A stretch of DNA of 64,000 bases from Azospira oryzae. GTDB taxonomy: Bacteria; Pseudomonadota; Gammaproteobacteria; Burkholderiales; Rhodocyclaceae. The notes beneath the pieces were generated by a model. That model was not told the origin of the DNA. It worked only from the letters and a program-made list of their open reading frames with translations, and did no database searches. Shown here in pieces: positions 1 to 7,846 of this stretch. Positions within the stretch are counted from its first letter, which is position 1; each line of letters starts with the position of its first letter. Position numbers and translations under genes: made by a program. The stretch covers positions 1,712,137 through 1,776,136 of the forward strand of contig NZ_SHKM01000001.1 of NCBI RefSeq assembly GCF_004217225.1, in the 5' to 3' direction.

Positions 1-21
1 GCCTCTGCGGGGAGGTGTGCC

Positions 22-636
22 GTGCTGATCACCATCTACCTCATCGCCATCACCGCCGAGGCCATGTCCGGCGCCCTGGCCGCCGGCCGGCGCAACATGG
101 ACATCTTCGGCGTCGCCTTCATCGCCTTCGTCACCGCCCTGGGCGGCGGCACCATCCGCGACATGGTGCTGGGCCACTTCCCCATCGGCTGGACCCAGCA
201 TCCGCCCTACATCTACCTGGTCATTTCCGCCGGCCTGGTGACCACCCTCTTCGCCCGCTTCATGCACCACCTGAAGACCGTCTTCCTGGTGCTGGACGCC
301 CTGGGCCTCATCGCCTTTTCCCTAATCGGCTGCGAAGTGGCCCTGGGCATGGGCTACGCCCCGGTGGTGGTGATCATGGCCGGCATGATCACCGGCATCT
401 TCGGCGGCATCCTGCGGGACGTGCTGTGCAACCAGGTGCCGGTGGTGTTCCGCCAGGAGCTGTACGCCAGCGTCTCCCTGGCCGTGTGCAGCCTCTACCT
501 GGTGCTGCGAGACCTGGGCCTGGGCACGGAGGCCAACACCCTGATCAGCTTCGGCCTGGGCCTGGCCCTGCGCCTCTGCGCCATCTGGCGCGGCTGGAAG
601 CTGCCGACCTTCTCCTACCGCCAGCGCTGGGACTGA
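22..636 (+). CDS. Trimeric intracellular cation (TRIC) channel family membrane protein (YadS/YicG-like, UPF0126)
   Basis: A 204-residue hydrophobic inner-membrane protein. It shows the duplicated layout of the UPF0126/TRIC family: a GGGTIRD motif at residues 41-47 and a second copy, FGGILRD, near 127-133, each following a membrane helix. Bacterial TRIC homologues form trimeric, potassium-permeable pores; the physiological role here is unknown. The start is a GTG at 22, preceded by a clear GGAGGT ribosome site at 11-16. The length is normal for the family (about 200-210 residues). It stands alone upstream of a CBS-domain gene. Confidence 0.88.
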   Translation: MLITIYLIAITAEAMSGALAAGRRNMDIFGVAFIAFVTALGGGTIRDMVLGHFPIGWTQHPPYIYLVISAGLVTTLFARFMHHLKTVFLVLDALGLIAFSLIGCEVALGMGYAPVVVIMAGMITGIFGGILRDVLCNQVPVVFRQELYASVSLAVCSLYLVLRDLGLGTEANTLISFGLGLALRLCAIWRGWKLPTFSYRQRWD

Positions 637-645
637 TGCCGGCCC

Positions 646-668
646 GGCCCCGGGAAATCCCCGGGGCC
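646..668 (+). terminator. GC-rich stem-loop after the TRIC-family gene
   Basis: GGCCCCGGG, a four-base AAAT loop, then CCCGGGGCC, starting ten bases after the stop codon. A T-rich stretch (TTCATTCTTTT) follows only about ten bases later, so this is a weak or imperfect intrinsic terminator. Confidence 0.4.
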
Positions 669-770
669 CGCCGATTCATTCTTTTGATGGCCGGAAACCG
701 GCCCCGGGCCGCCGGGTCCATCCCTCATCGCCGGGCTTGACCCACCACAACAACGATGAGGAGACCCACC

Positions 771-1202
771 ATGCCCCACCGCAGCATTGCCCACATCATC
801 AGCCAGCAGACCCCGGTCACCGCGACCGCCGACCTTACCGTGCGGGAGGCCTGCCAGCGCATGGCCGCCGCCAGGGTCGGCGCCCTGCTGGTGGTGGAAC
901 ACGGCTTTCTCACCGGCATCTTCACCGAGCGGGACGCCCTCAACCGGGTCCTGGCCCCGGGGCTGGACCCGGAGCACACCCTGCTGTCCGAGGTGATGAC
1001 CGCCAATCCCCGCGCCGTGCCGCCGGAAAAGCCCCTCTCCTACGCCCTGCACCTGATGCACATCGGCGGCTACCGCCACATGCCGGTGGTGCAGGCGGGG
1101 CGCCCCCTGGGCATGGTCTCGGTGCGGGACGCCCTGGGGGCGGAAATCTGCGATTTCGAGCGGGACCTGGAATCCCTGGAAAAGATCGCCACCGCCCTGT
1201 AG
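771..1202 (+). CDS. Two-CBS-domain protein
   Basis: A 143-residue soluble protein made almost entirely of two CBS domains (about residues 8-60 and 75-128), recognisable from MAAARVGALLVVE, GIFTERD and MPVVQAGRPLGMVSVRD. CBS pairs bind adenosyl ligands such as AMP, ATP or SAM, and stand-alone pairs are thought to act as energy sensors on partner proteins. The partner is unknown here. ATG 771 is chosen over the in-frame ATG at 756 because GAGGAG lies at 758-763, correctly spaced for 771 only. Confidence 0.88.
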   Translation: MPHRSIAHIISQQTPVTATADLTVREACQRMAAARVGALLVVEHGFLTGIFTERDALNRVLAPGLDPEHTLLSEVMTANPRAVPPEKPLSYALHLMHIGGYRHMPVVQAGRPLGMVSVRDALGAEICDFERDLESLEKIATAL

Positions 1203-1241
1203 GCCCCGCCGGCCCCGGACTACCGGGCAGGCGCCGGCGCC

Positions 1242-2150
1242 TCAGGCCGGCGTCTGCCAGTAGCCCGGGTTGCCGTAGGTGTTCTTGAGGAAGTCGATGA
1301 ACAGCCGCACCCGCAACGGCAGATGGCGGCGCTGGGGAAAGACGGCGTAGATGCCCACCGGCGGCGCCGCCCATTCGTCCAGCAGGGACACCAGCCGGCC
1401 CGCCGCCAGATCCTCCCCCACCTCCCACACCGAACGCCAGGCCAGGCCGTAGCCGGCCAGGGCCCATTCGTGCAGCACGGCGCCGTCGTTGCACTCCAGG
1501 GTGCCCGCCACCTTCAGCACCAGGCTTTCCCCTGCCTTTTCCGGATGGCGGAAGGTCCAGCCCCGCTGCTGGCCGAGGGACAGGCAGTTGTGCCCGGCCA
1601 GATCCTCCAGGGCCCGGGGCGTGCCGTGCCGCGCCAGGTAGGCGGGGCTGGCCACCACCACCCGCCGCATGTCCCCCAGCTTCAGGCTCACCAGGCTGGA
1701 ATCGCTCAGTTCCCCGATGCGCACCGAGAGGTCGATGGCCTCGTTCACCAGATCCACCAGGCGGTCCGTCAGGTCCAGGTTCACCGTCACTTCCGGATTG
1801 CCGGAAAGGAAGTCGGCCACCAGGGGCGCCACGTGCTTGCGCCCGAAACCGGCCGGGGCCGAGACCTTGAGGTGGCCGCTGGCCTTGACCCCGCCCAGGC
1901 TGACCGAGGCTTCGGCATTGGCCAGGTCGTTGAGGATGCGCTGGCAGTCCTCCAGGAAAGCGCTGCCCTCGAAGGTGAGGGACAGCTTGCGCGTGGTGCG
2001 CACCATCAGCTTCACCCCCAGGCGGGCCTCCAGGGCATCCAGGCGGCGGCCGATGATGGCCGGGGTCACCCCTTCCTGGGCCGCGGCGGCGGAGAGGCTG
2101 CCCTTGGCGGCCACGTTCACGAAGGCATTGATCTGCTTGAAGGCATCCAT
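1242..2150 (-). CDS. LysR-family transcriptional regulator
   Basis: 302 residues with an N-terminal winged helix-turn-helix (about 1-60, including AAAAQEGVTPAIIGRRLDAL) and a periplasmic-binding-like effector domain (about 90-290). It belongs to the common DsdC/YhaJ-like LysR type. It is transcribed away from the haloacid dehalogenase gene at 2290. The 139-base divergent region carries a perfect inverted repeat, which suggests it regulates itself and the dehalogenase/transporter pair. The effector is unknown; a 2-haloacid or its product is a guess from context. Confidence 0.9.
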   Translation of the reverse strand: MDAFKQINAFVNVAAKGSLSAAAAQEGVTPAIIGRRLDALEARLGVKLMVRTTRKLSLTFEGSAFLEDCQRILNDLANAEASVSLGGVKASGHLKVSAPAGFGRKHVAPLVADFLSGNPEVTVNLDLTDRLVDLVNEAIDLSVRIGELSDSSLVSLKLGDMRRVVVASPAYLARHGTPRALEDLAGHNCLSLGQQRGWTFRHPEKAGESLVLKVAGTLECNDGAVLHEWALAGYGLAWRSVWEVGEDLAAGRLVSLLDEWAAPPVGIYAVFPQRRHLPLRVRLFIDFLKNTYGNPGYWQTPA

Positions 2151-2167
2151 GACATTACATACTTAAA

Positions 2168-2206
2168 GTAAAAGATCATTCGCTGCAATCCTAGCTTATC
2201 TTTTAC
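2168..2206. promoter_or_regulatory. Inverted repeat in the LysR/dehalogenase divergent region (candidate operator)
   Basis: GTAAAAGAT at 2168-2176 is matched by its exact reverse complement ATCTTTTAC at 2198-2206, with 21 bases between. It lies 18 bases upstream of the LysR start and about 84 bases before the dehalogenase start. LysR proteins commonly bind dyads in such divergent promoters. The assignment is positional inference. Confidence 0.5.
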
Positions 2207-2289
2207 CTCGAGCAACAATAAACTGCGATGCGTAGGCTGATCCATAATCTCCGGATCGACCCGCAAACCCCAAGTCCGACAGAGAAAAA

Positions 2290-2979
2290 ATGACCGCCCC
2301 CTGCCCGATCAAAGCCATCGCCTTCGACGCCTACGGAACGCTGTTCGACGTCTATTCCGTCGGCGCCCTGGCCGAGCAGCTTTTCCCGGGCAAGGGGGTG
2401 GCGCTCGCCGCCCTGTGGCGCGACAAGCAGATCGAATACAGCCGCATCCGCAGCATGAGCGGTCGCTACAAGCCCTTCTGGGAAGTCACCCAGGACGCCC
2501 TCATCTATGCCGGCGCCGCCATCGGCGTGGCCATGGGCGAAACGGAACGGGGCCGGCTGATGAGCCAGTACGCCTGCCTCTCCGCCTTCCCGGAAAACCT
2601 GCCGGCCCTCAAGGAACTGAAGACCCTGGGCCTGCCCCTGGCCATCCTCTCCAACGGCACCCGGGCCATGCTCGACATCGCCGTCAAGAGCAGCGGCATG
2701 GGCGGCATCTTCGACCACATCCTGTCCGTCGAGATGGTGCAGAAATTCAAGACGGACCCGGAGGTGTACCAGCTGGGACCCGACGCCTTCGACCTGCCGG
2801 CCCGGGAAATCCTCTTCGTCTCGGCCAACAGCTGGGATGCCTGCGCCGCCACCTGGTTCGGCTACACCACCTTCTGGATCAACCGTACCGGCCAGCCGCC
2901 GGAGCAGCTCAACGTCAGCCCCACGGCCAGCGGCCATCGTCTCTCCGACGTGGTGACCTTCGTGCGGGAGAGCCAGTGA
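2290..2979 (+). CDS. Haloacid dehalogenase, type II (HAD superfamily)
   Basis: 229 residues, typical of L-2-haloacid dehalogenases, which hydrolyse 2-halocarboxylic acids (for example chloroacetate) to 2-hydroxyacids. Visible motifs: FDAYGTLFD at about 11-19 (Asp nucleophile and Thr), SNGT near residue 123, FKTDPEVYQLG with the conserved Lys and Tyr near 153-163, and SANSWDACAAT near 178-188 carrying the Ser, Asn and Asp of the SxNxWD signature. These match the known active-site set, so the enzyme looks intact. The stop TGA overlaps the next gene's ATG by one base, implying coupled translation with the TSUP transporter. Confidence 0.9.
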   Translation: MTAPCPIKAIAFDAYGTLFDVYSVGALAEQLFPGKGVALAALWRDKQIEYSRIRSMSGRYKPFWEVTQDALIYAGAAIGVAMGETERGRLMSQYACLSAFPENLPALKELKTLGLPLAILSNGTRAMLDIAVKSSGMGGIFDHILSVEMVQKFKTDPEVYQLGPDAFDLPAREILFVSANSWDACAATWFGYTTFWINRTGQPPEQLNVSPTASGHRLSDVVTFVRESQ

Positions 2980-3764
2980 TGGAACTCCTCACCATTGCCC
3001 TGGTGGGTGGCGGCGCCTTTCTCGCCGGCGGCATGAACGCCATGGCCGGCGGCGGCACCTTCTTCTCCTTCCCCGCCCTGCTCGCCGCCGGGGTGCCCCC
3101 GGTCACCGCCAACGCCAGCAACACCGTGGCCCTGTGGCCTGCCAGCCTGTCTTCCGCCTGGGCCTACCGGCGGGAGCTGCTGCGGCACAAGTCCTGGGTC
3201 ATCCTGCTCACGGTGGTGGCCCTGATCGGCGGCCTCGCCGGCGGCCTGCTGCTGCTGGCCACCTCCAATGCCGCCTTCGCCAAGCTCATCCCCTGGCTGC
3301 TGCTCACCGCCACGGCCCTTTTCGCCTTTTCCGGCCAGGTCGCGAAGCTGGTGGCCTGGAGCAAGACCCGCCTGGGCCTCCAGGCCGATCCCGATGCCGG
3401 GCGCAGGAGCGTCGGCGGAACCCTCTTTCAGCTCGCCGTATCGATCTACGGCGGCTTTTTCGGTGCCGGCCAGGGCATCCTCATGCTCGCGGCCCTGTCG
3501 ATCCAGGGCCTGGAGGACATGCAGGAGCTCAACGCCATCAAGAACTGGCTGTCGGCAATCAACTACACGGTGTCGGGCCTCACCTTCATCATCGCCGGAG
3601 CCATCAGCTGGCCCCACACGCTGCTGATGCTGGTGACCGCCATGGCCGGCGGCTACGCCGGCGCCGCCCTGGCCCGGCGCCTGCCGGCCCTGTGGCTGCG
3701 CCGCCTGGTGGTGGCCGTGGGCACCGTGCTGACGATCATCTACTTCGTCAAAACCTATTTCTGA
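2979..3764 (+). CDS. TSUP (TauE/SafE) family membrane transporter
   Basis: 261 residues with about seven to eight membrane helices and the family's duplicated glycine-rich half-motifs (GGMNAMAGGGTFFSFPAL near 14-31 and GGFFGAGQGILML near 157-169). TSUP proteins move sulfonates, sulfite, thiosulfate or organic acid anions. Starting one base into the dehalogenase stop codon, it probably handles that enzyme's substrate or product, but which one and in which direction is not shown by sequence. ATG 2979 is chosen from the TGATG junction. Confidence 0.87.
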   Translation: MELLTIALVGGGAFLAGGMNAMAGGGTFFSFPALLAAGVPPVTANASNTVALWPASLSSAWAYRRELLRHKSWVILLTVVALIGGLAGGLLLLATSNAAFAKLIPWLLLTATALFAFSGQVAKLVAWSKTRLGLQADPDAGRRSVGGTLFQLAVSIYGGFFGAGQGILMLAALSIQGLEDMQELNAIKNWLSAINYTVSGLTFIIAGAISWPHTLLMLVTAMAGGYAGAALARRLPALWLRRLVVAVGTVLTIIYFVKTYF

Positions 3765-3816
3765 GATTTCCCTTTTCCCGATTACGCATTTTCAACGATT
3801 CAAACTAGGAGAGACC

Positions 3817-5415
3817 ATGAGCCTGAACCTGCCCGCCGGTATGCAAATCACCGCTCCCATCCAGCCCCAGTACGAAAGCATCCTCACCCTGGAGGCCCTG
3901 GAGTTCGTCGCCAAGCTGCACCGCGCCTTCGAAGGCCGCCGCCAGGAACTGCTGAAGGCCCGCGTCGAGCGCCAGGCCCGCATCGATGCCGGCGAGATGC
4001 CCGACTTCCTGCCCGAGACCAAGCACATTCGCGAAGGTGACTGGAAGGTCGCCCCTTTGCCCGCCGCCCTGGAGCGTCGCCGCACCGAAATCACCGGCCC
4101 CGTCGAAGCCAAGATGATCATCAACGCCTTCAACTCCGGCGCTGATTCCTACATGACCGATTTCGAGGATTCCAACTCCCCCAACTGGGACAACCAGATC
4201 CAGGGTCAGGTCAACCTCTACCAGGCCATCCGCCGCCAGCTCTCCTTCAAGAACGAAGCCGGCAAGGAATACAAGCTCAACGACCAGATCGCCACCCTGC
4301 AGATCCGTCCCCGGGGCTGGCACCTGGATGAAAAGCACGTGACCGTGGACGGCCAGCGCGTCGCCGGCGGCATCTTCGACTTCGCCCTGGTCTTCTTCCA
4401 CAACGCCAAGGAACAGATCGCCCGCGGCGCCGGCCCCTTCTACTACCTGCCGAAGATGGAATCCCATCTGGAAGCCCGCCTGTGGAACGACATTTTCGTC
4501 ATGGCCCAGGATCACATCGGCCTGCCCCAAGGGACCATCAAGGCCACCGTGCTGGTGGAAACCATCCTCGCCACCTTCGAGATGGAAGAGATCCTCTACG
4601 AACTGCGCAACCACTCCGCCGGCCTCAACGCCGGCCGTTGGGACTACATCTTCTCCTGCATCAAGAAGTTCAAGAAGAACAAGGACTTCTGCCTGGCCCA
4701 GCGCGGCGTCATCACCATGGAAGTGCCCTTCATGCGCTCCTACGCCCTGGCCCTGGTGCAGGCCTGCCACAAGCGCGGCGCCCCTGCCATGGGCGGCATG
4801 AGCGCCCTGATCCCCATCAAGAACGACCCGGTGGCCAATGAGAAGGCCCTGGCCGGCATCCGCCACGACAAGGCCCGCGATGCCAAGGACGGCTTCGACG
4901 GCGGCTGGGTGGCCCACCCCGGTCTGGTTTCCATCGCCCACGAAGAGTTCGTCAAGGTCCTGGGCGACAAGCCCAACCAGTGGGAAAAGCAGGTGGAAGG
5001 CTCCTTCGGTCCCAAGGACTGGCTCAACTTCCAGCCCGAGCAGCCCATCACCGAAGCCGGCCTGCGCAACAACATCAACGTCGGTATCCACTACCTGGGC
5101 TCCTGGCTGGCCGGCAACGGCTGCGTGCCCATCCACAACCTGATGGAAGATGCGGCCACCGCCGAAATCTCCCGCTCCCAGGTGTGGCAGTGGGTGGTCT
5201 CTCCCAAGGGCATCCTGGACGACGGCCGCAAGGTCACCGTGGAAATGGTGCGCCCCATGATCGCCGAGGAACTGGCCAAGGTGAAGGCCACCGTTGCAGC
5301 CCAGGGCGAAGACACCGCCACCTACGACCAGGCCGCCGTGATCTTCGACAAGATGAGCCTGACCCCGGACTATCCGGAGTTCCTCACCCTGCCGCTGTAC
5401 GAAGCCATGGCCTAA
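3817..5415 (+). CDS. aceB: Malate synthase A
   Basis: 532 residues, the usual length of the A isoform. It condenses glyoxylate with acetyl-CoA to malate in the glyoxylate shunt. Recognisable features are the DFEDSNSPNWDN segment near residue 110, the AtIQIRPRGWH-type strand near 165-170, the ETILATFEMEEILYELRNH region near 250 with the metal-binding glutamate, and the RWDYIFSCIK segment. The start ATG follows AGGAGA at 3808-3813. Isocitrate lyase is not in the window. The neighbouring dehalogenase could feed glyoxylate through glycolate (inference). Confidence 0.97.
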   Translation: MSLNLPAGMQITAPIQPQYESILTLEALEFVAKLHRAFEGRRQELLKARVERQARIDAGEMPDFLPETKHIREGDWKVAPLPAALERRRTEITGPVEAKMIINAFNSGADSYMTDFEDSNSPNWDNQIQGQVNLYQAIRRQLSFKNEAGKEYKLNDQIATLQIRPRGWHLDEKHVTVDGQRVAGGIFDFALVFFHNAKEQIARGAGPFYYLPKMESHLEARLWNDIFVMAQDHIGLPQGTIKATVLVETILATFEMEEILYELRNHSAGLNAGRWDYIFSCIKKFKKNKDFCLAQRGVITMEVPFMRSYALALVQACHKRGAPAMGGMSALIPIKNDPVANEKALAGIRHDKARDAKDGFDGGWVAHPGLVSIAHEEFVKVLGDKPNQWEKQVEGSFGPKDWLNFQPEQPITEAGLRNNINVGIHYLGSWLAGNGCVPIHNLMEDAATAEISRSQVWQWVVSPKGILDDGRKVTVEMVRPMIAEELAKVKATVAAQGEDTATYDQAAVIFDKMSLTPDYPEFLTLPLYEAMA

Positions 5416-5440
5416 GCCAGGTCGGCTACCCGCCAAAGAA

Positions 5441-5470
5441 AAAGCCCCGGGAAACCGGGGCTTTTTTTTC
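5441..5470 (+). terminator. Rho-independent terminator after malate synthase
   Basis: AAAGCCCCGG, GAAA loop, CCGGGGCTTTTTTTT: a ten-base stem with a strong T tract, starting 25 bases after the aceB stop. Confidence 0.92.
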
Positions 5471-5526
5471 AGACAGGGGGCAGGCGTGCGCTACCTAAAT
5501 GGGTCATGTGCCGAAGTCGCCCCCGC

Positions 5527-6327
5527 CTAATGTCCCAGCAACAGCGCCACCGCCGCGGCAAAATCGTCCACCACCCGGGCAGCCCGGATGTCGCCGGCGC
5601 TTTCATCCGCCGGGCGAAACTTACCGGTGCGCACCAGCACTCCCGGAATGCCCACGGCCTGGGCGCCGCCAATGTCGTCCCGCAGGTCGTCGCCGATCAG
5701 CACCGCCTCGCCGGGAACCACGCCCAGTTCGGCCAGGGCGCCGAGGAAGAAGGGCGCCGCCGGCTTGCCCACCACTTCGGCCCGCACCCCGGCCCCGTAT
5801 TCCAGGGCGGCGACGAAGGCCCCCAGGTCCAGGGTCAGGCCGTCCGGTTCCTGGAAATAGCGGTTGCGGGCCATGGCGATCAGGGGGCAGCCGGCCTGCA
5901 GCAGGCGGAAGGCCCGGTTGAGGGCATCGAAGGTGAAATGTTCTCCCGCATCCCCCAGCACCACCGCGTCCGGCTCGGGGTGGCTGGGCCCCACCTCCTC
6001 GGCGATGGCCGGATGCACCAGGTAGTGGGGATGCAGCCCCCGCTGGCGCACCAGCTGGGCCGTGGCCCGCACCGCCGTCTGGATTTCCTCCGGCGCCACA
6101 GCCAGGCCCATGGACTGCAGTAACTGCACCAGGGCCTGGCGCGGCGACCGGGTGGTATTGGTGAGAAAGCGCAGGGGCAGGCCGCTGGCCCGCAGGCGCT
6201 GCAGGGCGGCGGCAGCGCCGGGCACGGGGTGGTCGCCCACGTGCAGCACCCCGGCTAGGTCGATCAGCACGGCCCGGGGCTTTTGCGGCAGGGGCGGTGC
6301 CAACGGGACGGGATCGGGCTCAGCCAT
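5527..6327 (-). CDS. HAD-superfamily subfamily IIA hydrolase (NagD/LHPP-like phosphatase)
   Basis: 266 residues. Motif I LIDLAGVLHVGD near residue 19, motif II FLTNTTRSPRQ near 58, and motifs III/IV in VVGKPAAPFF and VLIGDDLRDDIGGAQAVGIPGVLVRTG identify a IIA-capped HAD hydrolase close to the LHPP/TIGR01458 group. Such enzymes dephosphorylate small phosphates or phospholysine/phosphohistidine; the substrate here is not predictable. The first motif reads DLAG rather than DxDG, as in the LHPP branch. ATG 6327 overlaps the DUF2789 stop by 8 bases, so the long upstream extension of the open frame is rejected. Confidence 0.85.
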   Translation of the reverse strand: MAEPDPVPLAPPLPQKPRAVLIDLAGVLHVGDHPVPGAAAALQRLRASGLPLRFLTNTTRSPRQALVQLLQSMGLAVAPEEIQTAVRATAQLVRQRGLHPHYLVHPAIAEEVGPSHPEPDAVVLGDAGEHFTFDALNRAFRLLQAGCPLIAMARNRYFQEPDGLTLDLGAFVAALEYGAGVRAEVVGKPAAPFFLGALAELGVVPGEAVLIGDDLRDDIGGAQAVGIPGVLVRTGKFRPADESAGDIRAARVVDDFAAAVALLLGH

Positions 6328-6553
6328 GGAAGCGGGCGTTGAGTTCGTCCACCACCTCGGCCCAGTCCGCGTCCTCCAGGATTTCCTCCCGCAGGAAGGC
6401 CGCCTGGGAGGGCGTCCAGAAGGGGGCGTCGGCCAGCAGCACATTTTCCGGCAGGGGGCCGTGCTGCTCGATAAAGCGGTTGATGGAGAGCCCGTCGGCC
6501 GGCAGGCCGAGCTGGGCAAAGAGATTGCTCATGGTCGGGGTAGGGAAGTCCAT
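6320..6553 (-). CDS. DUF2789 family protein
   Basis: A 77-residue acidic helical protein matching DUF2789 (LFAQLGLPADG, FIEQHGPLPENVLLADAPFWTPSQAAFLRE). Function is unknown. Its stop overlaps the start of the HAD phosphatase by 8 bases, so the two are co-translated. A second possible start is the internal ATG seven codons in, immediately before SNLFAQ. Confidence 0.85.
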   Translation of the reverse strand: MDFPTPTMSNLFAQLGLPADGLSINRFIEQHGPLPENVLLADAPFWTPSQAAFLREEILEDADWAEVVDELNARFHG

Positions 6554-6662
6554 GCTTGACCTCCAGTTAGTAATGACGAGAAGCTAGCGGCTGCACCTAC
6601 AACTATAGAACCCCGGACGGCGGCGAAGTTCACCCGCGGCCGAGCCGGGACCAAAAATCCCA

Positions 6663-7601
6663 ATGGAAATCCTCGTCGACATCATCCTCAAGGCCGGCCG
6701 CTCCGCCGTCGAACTGTCCCTTTTCGTGCTGCTGCCGGTGATGGTGGTGATGCTCTCCCTGATGCGCCTGCTGGAGGCCCGGGGCGTGGTGGACAAGGTG
6801 GTGGCCTGGCTGGCCCCGGCCCTGAAGCCCTTCGGCCTCACCGGCCTGGGGGTGTTCGCCGCCCTGCAGATCAACTTCGTCAGCTTCGCCGCCCCCATGG
6901 CCACCCTTTCCATGATGGAGCAGCGGGGCGTCTCCAACCGCCACATCGCCGCCACCCTGGCCATGGTCTTCGCCATGTCCCAGGCCAATGCGGCCTTTCC
7001 CATGATGACCATGGGCCTCAACTTCGGTACCACCCTGGTCTTTTCCCTCCTCGGCGGCCTGGTGGCCGCGGCGGCCACCTACTACCTCTTCGGCCGCGGC
7101 CTCTCGGCGGAGGAGGCGCGGCTGGACGAAACCCTGCACCACCCGGTGGCGGAAGACGCCAAGGGCGTGCTCGACGTCATCAACCGGGCCGGGGCGGAAG
7201 CCTTCAAGATCGCCGTGGGCGCCATTCCCATGCTGGTGCTGTCCCTGGTGGCGGTCACCGCCCTGAAGCGCTTCGGCGCCATCGACCTGCTGACCCAATG
7301 GCTGACCCCGCTGCTGGCCCTGGCGGCCATCGACCCGGTGCTGATCCTGCCCAGCCTGACCAAGGTCCTGGCCGGCGGCACCGCCATGATGGGGGTGATG
7401 GACGACATGCGGCGCAGCGGCCAGGTCAGCGCCGAACTGCTCAACGCCAGCGCCGGCTGGCTGATCCATCCCTTCGACGTGCCCGGGGTGGCCGTCATCA
7501 TCTCCGCCGGACGCCGCGTCGCCGCCGTGTGGAAGCCGGCAGCCCTGGGTGCCTGCGTCGGCATCGGCGTACGCACCCTGGGCCACATCCTGGCCGCCTA
7601 G
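6663..7601 (+). CDS. Nucleoside-recognition (Gate) domain membrane protein
   Basis: 312 residues with about eight membrane segments. The sequence contains two Gate-like blocks: VMVVMLSLMRLLEARG through LQINFVSFAAPMATLSMM in the N-terminal half, and VLILPSLTKVLAGGTAMMGVM in the C-terminal half. The family includes nucleoside transporters and spore maturation proteins SpmA/SpmB. The substrate is unknown. There is no close same-strand partner upstream, and the next downstream element is the argD leader region. Confidence 0.75.
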   Translation: MEILVDIILKAGRSAVELSLFVLLPVMVVMLSLMRLLEARGVVDKVVAWLAPALKPFGLTGLGVFAALQINFVSFAAPMATLSMMEQRGVSNRHIAATLAMVFAMSQANAAFPMMTMGLNFGTTLVFSLLGGLVAAAATYYLFGRGLSAEEARLDETLHHPVAEDAKGVLDVINRAGAEAFKIAVGAIPMLVLSLVAVTALKRFGAIDLLTQWLTPLLALAAIDPVLILPSLTKVLAGGTAMMGVMDDMRRSGQVSAELLNASAGWLIHPFDVPGVAVIISAGRRVAAVWKPAALGACVGIGVRTLGHILAA

Positions 7602-7668
7602 GGCCGCAATGACACACTGTTACGAAAAATTCACGCCGGGCCCGCGCCGGCTGTGGCAAAGTTGCGCC

Positions 7669-7749
7669 ATGGACCTCCTGACCCGCACCTGTTCCGCCTC
7701 CCGACGCCGCCGGCATTTCGCCCGGTCGCCGTCGCTCGTCCCCAGGTAA
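7669..7749 (+). CDS. Candidate arginine-rich leader peptide upstream of argD
   Basis: A 26-codon ORF with seven arginines, four consecutive at residues 12-15 (CGA CGC CGC CGG). It ends 39 bases before a strong terminator hairpin that sits just upstream of the argD ribosome site. This is the layout expected of a transcription attenuator responding to charged tRNA-Arg. No good ribosome site precedes the ATG (AAAGTTGCGCC), so translation is unproven. Confidence 0.4.
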   Translation: MDLLTRTCSASRRRRHFARSPSLVPR

Positions 7750-7761
7750 GGCAGCATCCCC

Positions 7762-7777
7762 GAAGTCCTCCGACTTC
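7762..7777 (+). other. Small hairpin between the leader ORF and the terminator
   Basis: GAAGTC, CTCC loop, GACTTC: a perfect six-base stem 12 bases after the leader stop codon. It could be a pause hairpin within the proposed attenuator. Confidence 0.4.
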
Positions 7778-7785
7778 CCTACCCA

Positions 7786-7820
7786 AAGGCCACGGCAACC
7801 CCGTGGCCTTTTTGTTTTTT
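7786..7820 (+). terminator. Intrinsic terminator just upstream of argD (possible attenuator)
   Basis: AAGGCCACGG, CAACC loop, CCGTGGCC, then TTTTTGTTTTTT. It lies 26 bases before the argD ATG with only the ribosome site between. It could terminate the upstream membrane-protein transcript, or act as an attenuator for argD. Confidence 0.85.
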
Positions 7821-7846
7821 CACCATCCCACAAGGAGAAAGAAGCA

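Noticed and set aside
3805-5436. A long open frame (543 codons) antisense to malate synthase
   Set aside because: It mirrors aceB codon structure in GC-rich DNA, encodes a Gly/Val/Gln/His-rich low-complexity product, and has no ribosome site. Many similar antisense frames across the window were excluded for the same reason.
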